A stretch of 60,006 bases of DNA from Membranihabitans marinus (GTDB lineage: Bacteria; Bacteroidota; Bacteroidia; Chitinophagales; Saprospiraceae). The notes under the pieces were generated by a model. That model was not told the origin of the DNA. It searched no databases and was given only the letters and a program-made list of their open reading frames with translations. Positions 1-7,031 of the stretch are shown piece after piece (position 1 is the stretch's first letter; each line of letters starts with the position of its first letter). The DNA is taken from assembly GCF_021729155.1 (NCBI RefSeq), contig NZ_JAJQYA010000031.1, positions 246 through 60,251 of the forward strand. The letters are read 5' to 3'. Made by a program: the position numbers and the translations under genes.

Positions 1-77
1 CTGAATGTAGTCACGCAGTGACCAAATACCGTAAAAGGGTATTTGATGAAGGCGCCGAAACCAGCGTGTTTCGGGTG
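1..77 (+). repeat. Three-hairpin intergenic module (copy 1)
   Basis: This 77-bp unit contains three successive inverted repeats. Hairpin a is GTCAC-gca-GTGAC at 10-22. Hairpin b is CAAATACC(g)-taaaa-(G)GGTATTTG at 23-45. A linker reading atgaaggcg follows, then hairpin c, CCGAAAC-cagcgt-GTTTCGG, at 55-74. The same 77 bp recur at 169-245. Units with the same layout but different stem sequences recur throughout the intergenic regions of the window. No protein-coding role is supported. Confidence 0.85.
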
Positions 78-168
78 GGCTGGCCTAAAGATAGTTGTCA
101 AATCGAGAATTAAGTTTGAGTTATGATGCGCTGCGAATCAGCATCTAAAAATACAAATCTGAAAACAA

Positions 169-245
169 CTGAATGTAGTCACGCAGTGACCAAATACCGT
201 AAAAGGGTATTTGATGAAGGCGCCGAAACCAGCGTGTTTCGGGTG
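169..245 (+). repeat. Three-hairpin module (copy 2, direct repeat of 1-77)
   Basis: This is an apparently exact second copy of positions 1-77, offset by 168 bp. It is followed without a gap by a further module carrying different stems. The 91 bp between the copies hold an imperfect hairpin (GATGCgCTG / CAGCATC) near 124-144 and no gene. Confidence 0.85.
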
Positions 246-326
246 TGAACGACCAAAATGCAAAGCATCGTAGACCGTTAATCGGTCTACGGGGAGTGAA
301 GTCGCAGCCACTGTGCTGTGACGAGA
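246..326 (+). repeat. Three-hairpin module with different stems
   Basis: Directly abutting the previous unit, this module keeps the layout but changes every stem. Hairpin a is ATGC-aaa-GCAT. Hairpin b is CGTAGACCG-ttaat-CGGTCTACG at 269-291, perfect over 9 bp. Hairpin c is GTCgCAGC-cactgt-GCTGTGAC with one G-T wobble. The linkers gtgaacga and the CACTGT loop are shared with other copies. Confidence 0.8.
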
Positions 327-377
327 GTACATTAATATCAATAGTTACCAACTTGATTTCACCCAGCAATAAAGTAG

Positions 378-445
378 TTGTTTAGGAACCACGACCACTG
401 CGTCGTTGGTGGGTTAGCCACTACGCCGCGACGAGATTCCATAAA
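378..445 (+). repeat. Decayed three-hairpin module (hairpin c only)
   Basis: A c-type hairpin is visible, CCACGAC-cactgc-GTCGTtGG, followed by the typical gtgggttagcc tail and a second partial CACT/GCGACGAG end. Hairpins a and b are missing, so this looks like a fragment of the module. Confidence 0.55.
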
Positions 446-449
446 GATG

Positions 450-545
450 AGATGTGACAAATCCATATGCATCACCATTCATCTTATCATTCAATTCACA
501 TCAATCATTGAATTTGATAGAAAAATGATGTTTGCTGTAGATTTA
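450..545 (-). repeat. Fragment of composite dispersed repeat
   Basis: The segment reading gtgacaaatccatatgcatc through gatgtttgctgt is repeated at about 678-765. In opposite orientation it is repeated at about 4560-4655, 13665-13745 and 14525-14610. It is the tail of the composite repeat, here without its GTCCTGAAGGGAC hairpins. Confidence 0.7.
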
Positions 546-650
546 CGGGGCAGTCACGCCTCGGCGCAATGGCCTCGGTTCCTTCATCCAATTGATATTT
601 AATCAATTGGGTTGCACTTCGTGCAACTGCATTCAGTCATCCCGCCAGCG
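546..650 (-). repeat. Three-hairpin module, reverse orientation
   Basis: Read on the minus strand, the order is hairpin a, hairpin b, linker, hairpin c. Hairpin b is CCAATTGAT-attta-ATCAATTGG at 588-610. Hairpin a is GTTGCAC-ttc-GTGCAAC at 611-627. Hairpin c around 558-577 is degenerate. Almost the same unit recurs near 42715-42800. Confidence 0.8.
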
Positions 651-665
651 GGGGACATAAGAGAT

Positions 666-905
666 ACTGGGCAAAAAGTGTGACAAATCCATATGCATCA
701 CCATTCATCTTATCAATCAATTCACATCAATCTTCGATTTTGAAAGAAACATGATGTTTGCTGTGGATAGAAATGAATTCCCTCGTCCCTTCAGGACTTT
801 TTTCTAGGGAGTCATCCTTTTCATAGGGTTTCACCCTATGCTATAAGACTACGTCCTTTCAGGACTTTTCTCTTGTTATATTAGATTGGTTTACCCAAAG
901 CCAGG
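666..905 (-). repeat. Composite dispersed repeat, copy A (empty MITE site)
   Basis: On the minus strand this copy carries, in order, ccaatctaatataacaag, two GTCCTGAAGGGAC-type hairpins flanking the CATAGGGT-gaa-ACCCTATG hairpin, then the gaattcatttct and caaatccatgac-like tail. Related copies lie at 4145-4680, 13254-13790 and 14379-14650. Near 881-883 it has an uninterrupted ctaatataac sequence where the copies at 4 and 13 kb carry a 241-bp insertion. Confidence 0.8.
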
Positions 906-1206
906 GGCTAAACCCTAACGAATTACGGGGCAATCACGCCGGAGTGAACGAATGAAGTACACGACTGAATAAAGTTGCTCAAGAGAGCAACGAAATTCGG
1001 TCCTGTCTAAAATATTGTAGATTGAGACTTATTAATATGTTTTTTATAGCTATAATTTAATTTACTATAATGATGCGTCGTCATGCCACAGGAGGTGAAC
1101 GAGTATGACAGAATGCAGTACTTTTATGAAAAGTTGATTAATGGCTAAAAATTAGTGGATTATTCTTCCTTCTATAGATGGTCCATGATTACCATTTGGT
1201 TTTTAT
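906..1206. other. Gene-free stretch with module fragments
   Basis: Module pieces are present: cgaattacggggcaatcacgcc at about 917, gtgaacgaatgaagt at about 943, and an a-type hairpin GTTGCTC-aaga-GAGCAAC near 974-991. A second gtgaacgagtatgacag piece lies near 1096. The remainder is AT-rich leader for the downstream gene. No open reading frame here looks real. Confidence 0.6.
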
Positions 1207-1278
1207 TTGTTAAATTTAACTGAACCCTCGCAAAGTACTCCTGGCAGAGCACTTTGTACCTATATAAAAAGAAACATT

Positions 1279-1869
1279 ATGAAATTGAAATCTTGTATTT
1301 TAATCCTCGCTTTTTTTTGCCTAGTAAGTAATGCCTATTCACAATACGACGGGTATAAACGAAATCCTGATGGAAGCTATTCCGTTGGCGGATGCTATGA
1401 CAGCTATAAGAAAAACGATGATGGAAGTTATGCCGTAGGAGGGGGGTACAAAAGTTATATTAGAAACGCAGACGGCAGTTATGTATGTGGCGGTGCCTAC
1501 AATGGATACAAACGGAATCCTGACGGCACTTATGCATGTGGCGGTGCCTATAACGGGTATAAACGCAATCCAGATGGGACCTATGTATGCGGTGGCGCTT
1601 ATAATGGTTATAAAATAAATCCAGACGGGAGTTTCGTCCTTGGGGGAAAATATAATGGTTTTAAACGCAATCCAGATGGGACCTATGTATGTGGGGGCGC
1701 TTATACAGGATACAAAAGAAATCCAGATGGCAGTTATGCTGTGGGTGGCCGATATAATGGCTATAAAAGCAATCCCGATGGCAGTTTTGCTGTGGGGGGA
1801 AGCTACAATAGTTATAAGCGTAATGCTGATGGAAGCTATTCCGTGGGCTGGGGTATTTGTAACGAGTAG
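1279..1869 (+). CDS. Secreted protein of ten tandem 17-residue repeats
   Basis: I do not recognise a named family. The 196-residue product begins with a clear signal peptide (residues 1-22, hydrophobic core ILILAFFCLV, cleavage near AYSQ). Residues 23-192 are exactly ten tandem units of 17 residues with consensus YNGYKRNPDGTYVCGGA, and the protein ends ICNE. The open frame extends upstream to a TTG at 1207. I chose the ATG at 1279 because it directly precedes the signal peptide. Cysteine occurs at unit position 14 in units 3, 4, 5 and 7 and at position 17 in unit 1, so disulphide or metal-linked stacking is conceivable. The aromatic and glycine-rich, NPDG-turn pattern suggests a repetitive beta structure on or outside the cell surface, which is inference. 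It stands alone, between repeat-rich DNA and a DUF3024 gene. Confidence 0.85.
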   Translation: MKLKSCILILAFFCLVSNAYSQYDGYKRNPDGSYSVGGCYDSYKKNDDGSYAVGGGYKSYIRNADGSYVCGGAYNGYKRNPDGTYACGGAYNGYKRNPDGTYVCGGAYNGYKINPDGSFVLGGKYNGFKRNPDGTYVCGGAYTGYKRNPDGSYAVGGRYNGYKSNPDGSFAVGGSYNSYKRNADGSYSVGWGICNE

Positions 1870-2011
1870 TGGGTTCTGCCCTCAGATTTTATTTTTATAT
1901 TTTCATGTGGAGTAAATCCTAAAGTATTTTTTATTCGATTATTAATTCTTAGCTTAGATGTTTCAGTATCTATCTAACCATTTGTGAAAGCTGAAGTAAA
2001 AACGGATAATA

Positions 2012-2356
2012 ATGAAAAACACCACTATAGATATAAACGAATCGACTATTAAACAATACGTTAATTCGTTGCGACCCGAGGATCCTGAAATTCGCGCTAA
2101 GCTCGATTTTGGATATTCATATGAAAATAATGTTTTTATTCTTTATACCATAAGACCGATTTGGAACAAACCAAATGAATACCAGAATTTGGAGTATGCT
2201 AAAATTAGGTTTTATAAAACTAGACAAGAATGGAGTTTGTTTTGGAAGCGCGGTAACGGTAAATGGGAACTTTATGAAGCCCTTCCTAAATCCAATCATT
2301 TGGATAAAATAATTGAGGAAATAAGACAAGATAAATTCTCTTGCTTTTTGGGATAA
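2012..2356 (+). CDS. DUF3024 domain-containing protein
   Basis: This small 114-residue cytoplasmic protein of unknown function matches the DUF3024 pattern as I remember it. It has an N-terminal helix, then IRPIWNKP, a KIRFYKTRQEWSLFWKR strand pair, W.LYE.LP, and the terminal D.F.CFLG. It has no signal peptide or membrane segment. The ATG follows an AT-rich leader 142 bp after the repeat-protein gene, so it is probably transcribed on its own. The full family length appears present. Family function is unknown and the context gives no hint. Confidence 0.8.
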   Translation: MKNTTIDINESTIKQYVNSLRPEDPEIRAKLDFGYSYENNVFILYTIRPIWNKPNEYQNLEYAKIRFYKTRQEWSLFWKRGNGKWELYEALPKSNHLDKIIEEIRQDKFSCFLG

Positions 2357-2791
2357 TGCCAATCGAATGATGGTTAAAGAAATTGGGGGTATATTGATGT
2401 AAGGGTATTACGGTGATTATGATTTATACGAAATGGAGGAGATGTAATTATGTAATCGTATGATGTTATTTAAATTTCCTTCTCTAGAGGTTTTCAAATA
2501 GGTTGATAATTTAATACCTGATTCTTTAAAGAGACGATCTAGTAGTAAGAAGGTAGGCATTAGAAAAAGAGAACCGAAGAGTGGTGAGATATTATCAGCA
2601 AATGGATTGAATCGAAAGAAATTGATTTTAATTGCCAATATATTTTTACAGAATAAGGATGTAGCTATTCTTGAGGTTTTTATATGAGTTTTAATGCATA
2701 CCCATGAATTAAATATAGATTGGGATTTTCATCATTAAACCAATTTGTTTATTTTGTATCTATATAGCAGAACCCCCGTAAATATTGAAAC
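2357..2791. other. Gene-free AT-rich intergenic region
   Basis: No convincing gene is seen. A 73-codon minus-strand frame at 2417-2638 has no recognisable family. A plus-strand frame ending near 2687 reads KRRSSSKKVGIRKREPKSGE but has no start and may be a decayed gene end. None of the hairpin modules found elsewhere is present. Confidence 0.5.
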
Positions 2792-4012
2792 ATGAATAAC
2801 CAAGTAGTTTTTTTTCTATTACTAAGTATGTTTTTGTCATGTTCTAATGACGATGTGGTCGAACCTGAAGAAATGCCAGAATTAGAAACCATCGACATCC
2901 CTGAATCGACGGTTAATTACAACTCAAATGATAATTGGGTATTTCATCCAAATAAAACAACGATTTTACCTAATTTTAAGCTCGATATTGCCGTCATAGA
3001 TAAAGATTTAGAAGTAGAGCAGATCATTCCCATTACCAATAACTCTGTGACCAATACCGGTATCGATGTGTTTTTTGTACATCCCACGGTATTGACTCAA
3101 AATGCAAAACCGGAAAATATCGACATTGAAGATCAAATTGACTTTCAAATCGCCGGAACGGTTTTGGCCCAAGGCGGTCTACTCGCCAAATACGGTAGAA
3201 TGTTTGCGCCGAAATATCGACAATCAACGGGTAAAACCTATCAATCCAATGTGGACAAAGAAGAGCAGGCCAATATTATCGCCACTTCCTATAGTGATGT
3301 CAAGGCTGCCTTTCTCCATTATTTGGACCATTACAACAATGGAAATAAGATCATTTTGGCTGGACATTCCCAAGGTTCTTATTTGCTTTCACTGTTGTTG
3401 AGAGATGTATTTGATAACGATGAAAATCTAAGAAGTCAATTGGTCACCGCTGCCCTTGGAGGAATGAGGTTTATTTTTGCCGATAATGGACAATACAAAG
3501 GCGGTTTTTATGAAAACATTCCTCTGTGTACCACGACAGATCAATGTGGATGTATCAATACTTGGGCCAGTTTTGATGAAGATCGATCCTTGGCCAGTGT
3601 GAATTATGCCATGCCTCAGTTTAATCCATATCTCATCAATAGCGGTCTGGTTTATCGGGCGTATAATGAAAACGAAGATTGGTTGGTTCAAGATTTTAGC
3701 TATTACGGAGAAAATCCCAGTGAGTTAATAAATTATATTACCCCTGATGCCAGTTACAACTTCAGTCCCGGGAATAATTTTATTGCATTCAATGGTCTAT
3801 ATACTGCAAGGTTTAAGAGGGAGGACAGGGAAAGAGTTGCATTGAGTATAGATCATAAACCGCAAATAGATGACGATAGGCCCAATGAATTATTGGATGA
3901 AAAAAACACTTTTAATTATCCGGTATGGGGTTATCATGTAAAAGATTACCACATCTATCTATGGGCTTTAATGGAGCAAATAGATGCAAAAATCCAAGGT
4001 TGCAGTAATTGA
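2792..4012 (+). CDS. DUF3089 alpha/beta-hydrolase lipoprotein
   Basis: The 406-residue protein starts with a lipoprotein signal (FLSC, Cys17) followed by the acidic SNDD stretch typical of surface-exposed Bacteroidota lipoproteins. The rest matches DUF3089, an alpha/beta-hydrolase-fold family. It has the DVFFVHPT strand around residue 90, a Y.DV..AF.HYL helix, and the nucleophile elbow GHSQG at residues 191-195 (Ser193). C-terminal DYHIYLW supplies the expected late histidines. Substrate is unknown; lipase or esterase activity is plausible by family. It is monocistronic and followed by a repeat cluster shared with the convergent OmpA gene. Confidence 0.8.
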   Translation: MNNQVVFFLLLSMFLSCSNDDVVEPEEMPELETIDIPESTVNYNSNDNWVFHPNKTTILPNFKLDIAVIDKDLEVEQIIPITNNSVTNTGIDVFFVHPTVLTQNAKPENIDIEDQIDFQIAGTVLAQGGLLAKYGRMFAPKYRQSTGKTYQSNVDKEEQANIIATSYSDVKAAFLHYLDHYNNGNKIILAGHSQGSYLLSLLLRDVFDNDENLRSQLVTAALGGMRFIFADNGQYKGGFYENIPLCTTTDQCGCINTWASFDEDRSLASVNYAMPQFNPYLINSGLVYRAYNENEDWLVQDFSYYGENPSELINYITPDASYNFSPGNNFIAFNGLYTARFKREDRERVALSIDHKPQIDDDRPNELLDEKNTFNYPVWGYHVKDYHIYLWALMEQIDAKIQGCSN

Positions 4013-4020
4013 ATAGATAA

Positions 4021-4144
4021 TGAATGGAGGCCACTGTGTCGAGGTGAACGAATGAAGTTGCACAAAGGGCAACCCGATGGACTAAATCTAACTGAGTAGG
4101 GTCCGCAGGACCATTGGTAGTCAATCTACCAATGACGAAAGCTC
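4021..4144 (+). repeat. Mosaic of two three-hairpin modules
   Basis: A truncated unit (gtgaacgaatgaagt, a-hairpin GTTGC-acaaag-GGCAAC, half of a b-stem CCGATGGAC) is fused to a complete one. The complete unit has hairpin a GGTCC-gca-GGACC, hairpin b CATTGGTAG-tcaat-CTACCAATG at 4112-4134, and hairpin c CCAAAGC-cactg-GCTTTGG at about 4144-4162. The c hairpin continues into the composite repeat. The same mosaic recurs at 12840-12963. Confidence 0.8.
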
Positions 4145-4680
4145 CAAAGCCACTGGCTTTGGGCAAACCAATCTAATACGAATTACATTTATAATTTATA
4201 AGCTTACCCACCCACGACACGGGGGTCGTGGTGCCCTCGTTGAAGGTAGATTTACTACCTTCAGTACTTCGTACTTTACTCGGTTATCTTTCGATTTATT
4301 TGAAGTTTTACATCGTTTAAAATACTCGCCGTAGCTACGGCTATGCCTGTGTTTTTAGCCTCGTCTAACTCCAAATATTTTCGAAATCTTTTCCGTCATC
4401 ATAAAATGTAAATCGTATAATATAACAAGAGAAAAGTCCTGAAAGCGGCGCACTGAGCTTGGTCGAAGTGGACGTAGTCTAATAGCATAGGGTGAAACCC
4501 TATGAAAAGGATGCCTTCCTAGAAAAAAGTCCTGAAGGGACGAGGGAATTCATTTCTATCGTCAGCAAACAACATTTTTCTATTAAAATCAATGATTGAT
4601 GTGAATTGAATGATAACATGAATGTTGATCCTCATGGATTTGTCACACTTTTTGCCCAATCTATCCTATTATATCATTAC
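4145..4680 (+). repeat. Composite dispersed repeat, copy B (with insertion)
   Basis: This is nearly the same sequence as 13254-13755 over about 500 bp. In order it has gccactggctttgggcaaac, the 241-bp insertion, a GTCCTGAA hairpin, CATAGGGT-gaa-ACCCTATG, a second GTCCTGAAGGGAC hairpin, gaattcatttctatcg and the tail ending in a tttgtcacactttttgcc-like sequence. The first GTCCTGAA hairpin carries extra bases (agcggcgcactgagcttgg, then tcgaagt) that are absent from the copies at 13 and 14 kb. Confidence 0.85.
4177..4417 (+). mobile_element. MITE-like 241-bp insertion, copy 1
   Basis: The element is bounded by TACGAATTACATTT on the left and AAATGTAAATCGTA on the right, a terminal inverted repeat matching at 13 of 14 positions. 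TAA flanks it on both sides (4174-4176 and 4418-4420). Two related copies of the host repeat (near 881 and 14404) have a single TAA and no insertion, which fits insertion with a 3-bp target duplication. Inside are hairpin-module parts (CCACGAC-acgggg-GTCGTGG, TGAAGGTAG-attta-CTACCTTCA, AGTAC-ttc-GTACT). There is also a long imperfect hairpin centred on GCCGTAGCTACGGC. It encodes no protein, so it would need a transposase in trans. Confidence 0.7.
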
Positions 4681-4769
4681 AGGGAATGAAAAGATATGAT
4701 CTCTTCTTGTCAGAAGATTGACAATGCAAAAAGTCCGCCAAATCATCATTGTTTGATGCCGATACATCT

Positions 4770-4885
4770 CACCCACTCGAGGGAATAATCCCTCGGTTCC
4801 CTCATCAAATGCCTTTAGTAGGCATTTGGCTCTTTGAGCTGCATTCGGTCATGTCTCTACGTTCAGTCGTGACTGCCCCATAAAT
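4770..4885 (-). repeat. Three-hairpin module, reverse orientation
   Basis: On the minus strand this unit has an a-type stem GCTC-aaa-GAGC and hairpin b CAAATGCCT-actaa-AGGCATTTG (4806-4828). The atgaggg-type linker and a c-type stem CGAGGG with a six-base loop follow. The flank reads gtgactgcccc, the usual outer border of these units. It lies between the convergent DUF3089 and OmpA genes. Confidence 0.7.
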
Positions 4886-5006
4886 CGACAGTGTTTTACC
4901 TTCGACTAAGGCTAGATTACAATAGCTCATAAGATGAATAACATCGATTATTCGAAATATAACCGACGATTATACACGGAGTATTAAATGGTGGCTTCCT
5001 CTGTGG

Positions 5007-5942
5007 TTAACTGCCTTCGTTCTCAAAGAGTTTATAGAGGATTTCGAGATTGGGTTCGAGGATGATTTCAGTCCGACGATTGAGGTTTTTATTCTCTTCC
5101 GTATCATTGGGCGCGACAGGACTGTAGAATGCTCTACCCGATGCGATGATTCGTTCTGGGTTCAGACCATTGGCCGTCAATATTTGAACGACGGCAGTTG
5201 CGCGTTCTACACTGAGCTGCCAATTTCTAAACGGTGTGCCATCGGAATCGGTATGACCCTCTACATTGATATTGATCTCGCGATTGTCTCGCAATACACT
5301 GGCCAACTGAATCAATGCTTTTCGACCTTGGTTGTCAATTACGTTTGAACCTTTGGCAAAAAGAAGTTCTTGACTCAAACTCACGTATATTTTGCCATCT
5401 TTTTCACGGATGGATAAGTCCGTCTTAGAAAAACTATTTAAAGCTTCGGTAATGGTAGATTTCAACATGTCCATTTGCTCCTTTTGCTGATTGGACTCGT
5501 CCCGCAATTGGGTTAACTTTCGCTCACGCATTTCGATATCCCTCATTAAGCTGTCCAGGCTAACTTTTTGATCGTTGAGATCTTTTTCCTTCGTGGCCAA
5601 TTCTCTACTGAAAGCGGCCATATCTTCGGAATAGGTCGTGATAAGTTTATCTTTTTCCACCAATGCATTGTCATATGATTTTTGCAATTGTTGGTGACTG
5701 CCTTCCAGGGAAGCTAATTTTTGCTTGGTTTCGTTGAGTTCTTCGCGAAGGTTTTCCAAGAGTGCTGCTTTCTGTTCGAGATCGGCGATAACCTTCTCAT
5801 TGTATTCATTCGATTTTTGCAATTGGGTTACTTTTCGATCTGCTGATCGGTAGCGTTTATCCAATTCTTCATATTTTTTTGTGGGTACACAAGAACTGAG
5901 TAACCACGCAAAAATGAAAATCACAAAAATTTTTTGATACAT
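5007..5942 (-). CDS. OmpA-family peptidoglycan-associated lipoprotein with coiled coil
   Basis: The 311-residue protein is a lipoprotein (LSSC, Cys18). Residues about 25-165 are heptad-rich, charged and predicted coiled coil (repeated E/K/Q-rich helices). Residues about 185-300 form an OmpA C-terminal domain. Its landmarks are NVEGHTDSDGTP, LS.ERA..V...L...GL.PERI..SG, and NRRTEIIL, the residues that bind meso-diaminopimelate in this fold. It probably tethers the outer membrane to peptidoglycan, with the coiled coil as a periplasmic spacer. The ATG at 5942 directly precedes the signal. It is divergent from the pyrophosphatase-like gene across a 70-bp AT-rich promoter gap and is likely monocistronic. 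Confidence 0.9.
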   Translation of the reverse strand: MYQKIFVIFIFAWLLSSCVPTKKYEELDKRYRSADRKVTQLQKSNEYNEKVIADLEQKAALLENLREELNETKQKLASLEGSHQQLQKSYDNALVEKDKLITTYSEDMAAFSRELATKEKDLNDQKVSLDSLMRDIEMRERKLTQLRDESNQQKEQMDMLKSTITEALNSFSKTDLSIREKDGKIYVSLSQELLFAKGSNVIDNQGRKALIQLASVLRDNREININVEGHTDSDGTPFRNWQLSVERATAVVQILTANGLNPERIIASGRAFYSPVAPNDTEENKNLNRRTEIILEPNLEILYKLFENEGS

Positions 5943-6012
5943 ATTCCTTAAAATTACAAATGCAAATATAAAATTTAATAATATTGGCAGTAGATTAATA
6001 ACTATATATTTA

Positions 6013-6627
6013 ATGCTAAACGATTATAATTTTATTATTATACTGATACTAGGGCTATTAACATCTTGTAAACATTCTGTTAATCCCGTCGAATCCGGTG
6101 ATAAGACCAGTAAATTGGATGAATTGCCGCCCACCATCTATTTGGAAGATAGTGTTTTTAGTGATTCTATGCAATTAATGTTTCTAGTCGAAAACCCAGC
6201 AGGAAGCTATCGATATCGCAAATATGACTTTCAAACTTCTGCTTGGTATGCCGTGGATAAACTGATGGAAAGAAAATTTTTGCCGGGACCACTTCACAGT
6301 GGAAAGGTCGTATATCGAAGAGAAGAAAAAAATATTGTCGGCAATTATTTTCTGATGAGCAAGGACAAAAGACCTGGCGATGTTGTTGCCGTCATGCCCT
6401 TGGCTCAATTGCAAATTAACAATAAAGAGAGTATCGTGATTTTTAAGCCTGTGGATGAGTCCGATCAATTGGATCACTGTATGGACTTTGACGAATGGTT
6501 TACCATCTGCGATGAATACCGCTATTTTATTCAATATTGGCTAGAACGTCAATACAATATCAGATCCATAGAACGAATTCAATGGTTGCCCATCAATACG
6601 AGTGATTTTATAACGAGTAATCTTTAG
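6013..6627 (+). CDS. Inorganic-pyrophosphatase-like lipoprotein, active site degenerate
   Basis: This 204-residue lipoprotein has a clean lipobox (LLTSC, Cys19). The mature part resembles soluble family I inorganic pyrophosphatase (PF00719) by pattern. ENPAGSYRYRKYDF at residues 60-73 parallels the ENPAG..KYEYD strand. FLPGPLHSG parallels F.PYPGNYGF, and GDVVAVMPLAQLQI parallels the G..V.V.PIG...M stretch followed by I.F.PVDE. The metal-binding D.DP.D signature is absent: the corresponding position reads SKDKRPGD. It therefore looks like a catalytically dead member kept as a cell-envelope protein. The resemblance was judged by eye and no profile search was run. Its end almost abuts the convergent anti-sigma-like gene (7 bp). 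Confidence 0.6.
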   Translation: MLNDYNFIIILILGLLTSCKHSVNPVESGDKTSKLDELPPTIYLEDSVFSDSMQLMFLVENPAGSYRYRKYDFQTSAWYAVDKLMERKFLPGPLHSGKVVYRREEKNIVGNYFLMSKDKRPGDVVAVMPLAQLQINNKESIVIFKPVDESDQLDHCMDFDEWFTICDEYRYFIQYWLERQYNIRSIERIQWLPINTSDFITSNL

Positions 6628-6634
6628 CAATAAT

Positions 6635-7012
6635 TTAGTGATTAGATTTATTCTTATTGACCATCAATGGTTTGTCGGCTAATATTTGATAGTTGGGTAG
6701 CAATTTGCCTTTCTTGTTGTGATATTTTTCTTGAATTAAATCCAAGTTCGAAGAAGAATAGAGGTTTGATACCATTTCTTGATGCTTGGGAATGTCCAAA
6801 CTTTTGATTTCATAGGGAATAGAGGAAGAGGTTTGGATGGTGAAGTAGGATACCAACAACAGGAGAACAGTGGCGGCCACGGCAAGTCCTTGTTTGAAAC
6901 GCATATTTTTCTGCTGCAATTTTTTAATCTTTAATTCAGCATCTATTTTTTCCCACACCAAGGGGCTGGGGTTTATACTATGTCCGTGTAATTTATCTTG
7001 TAAATTTTTCAT
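6635..7012 (-). CDS. Putative anti-sigma factor, single-pass membrane protein
   Basis: The 125-residue protein has an N-terminal cytoplasmic part, one membrane segment at about residues 42-60 (GLAVAATVLLLLVSYF), and a short periplasmic tail rich in polar residues. The N-terminal part (PLVWEKIDAEL) resembles the start of Bacteroidota small anti-sigma-type proteins. A TTG two codons upstream is also in frame, and I chose the ATG. It starts 19 bp after the ECF sigma gene and is surely co-transcribed with it. The functional call is based mainly on that pairing. It lacks a recognisable zinc-finger (ZAS) motif. Confidence 0.6.
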   Translation of the reverse strand: MKNLQDKLHGHSINPSPLVWEKIDAELKIKKLQQKNMRFKQGLAVAATVLLLLVSYFTIQTSSSIPYEIKSLDIPKHQEMVSNLYSSSNLDLIQEKYHNKKGKLLPNYQILADKPLMVNKNKSNH

Positions 7013-7031
7013 GTTCAATTATTTAGATGAC

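Noticed and set aside
1-330. CRISPR array, because of closely spaced repeats with variable segments
   Set aside because: The variable segments are palindromic stems, not unique spacers. Repeat spacing is irregular and no cas genes are present.
138-602. Open frames of 60-75 codons through the repeat region at the left end
   Set aside because: They run through hairpin modules that also occur elsewhere in other frames and orientations. They share no protein similarity and arise because the repeats are short and GC-rich.
1640-1915. 91-codon frame overlapping the 17-residue-repeat gene in another frame
   Set aside because: Its methionine-rich repeats are the out-of-frame reading of the 51-bp tandem repeat. 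The in-frame product has a signal peptide and an exact integer number of units.
2417-2687. Possible small gene on either strand between the DUF3024 and DUF3089 genes
   Set aside because: Neither the 73-codon minus frame nor the start-less plus frame shows a recognisable family, signal peptide or good upstream context.
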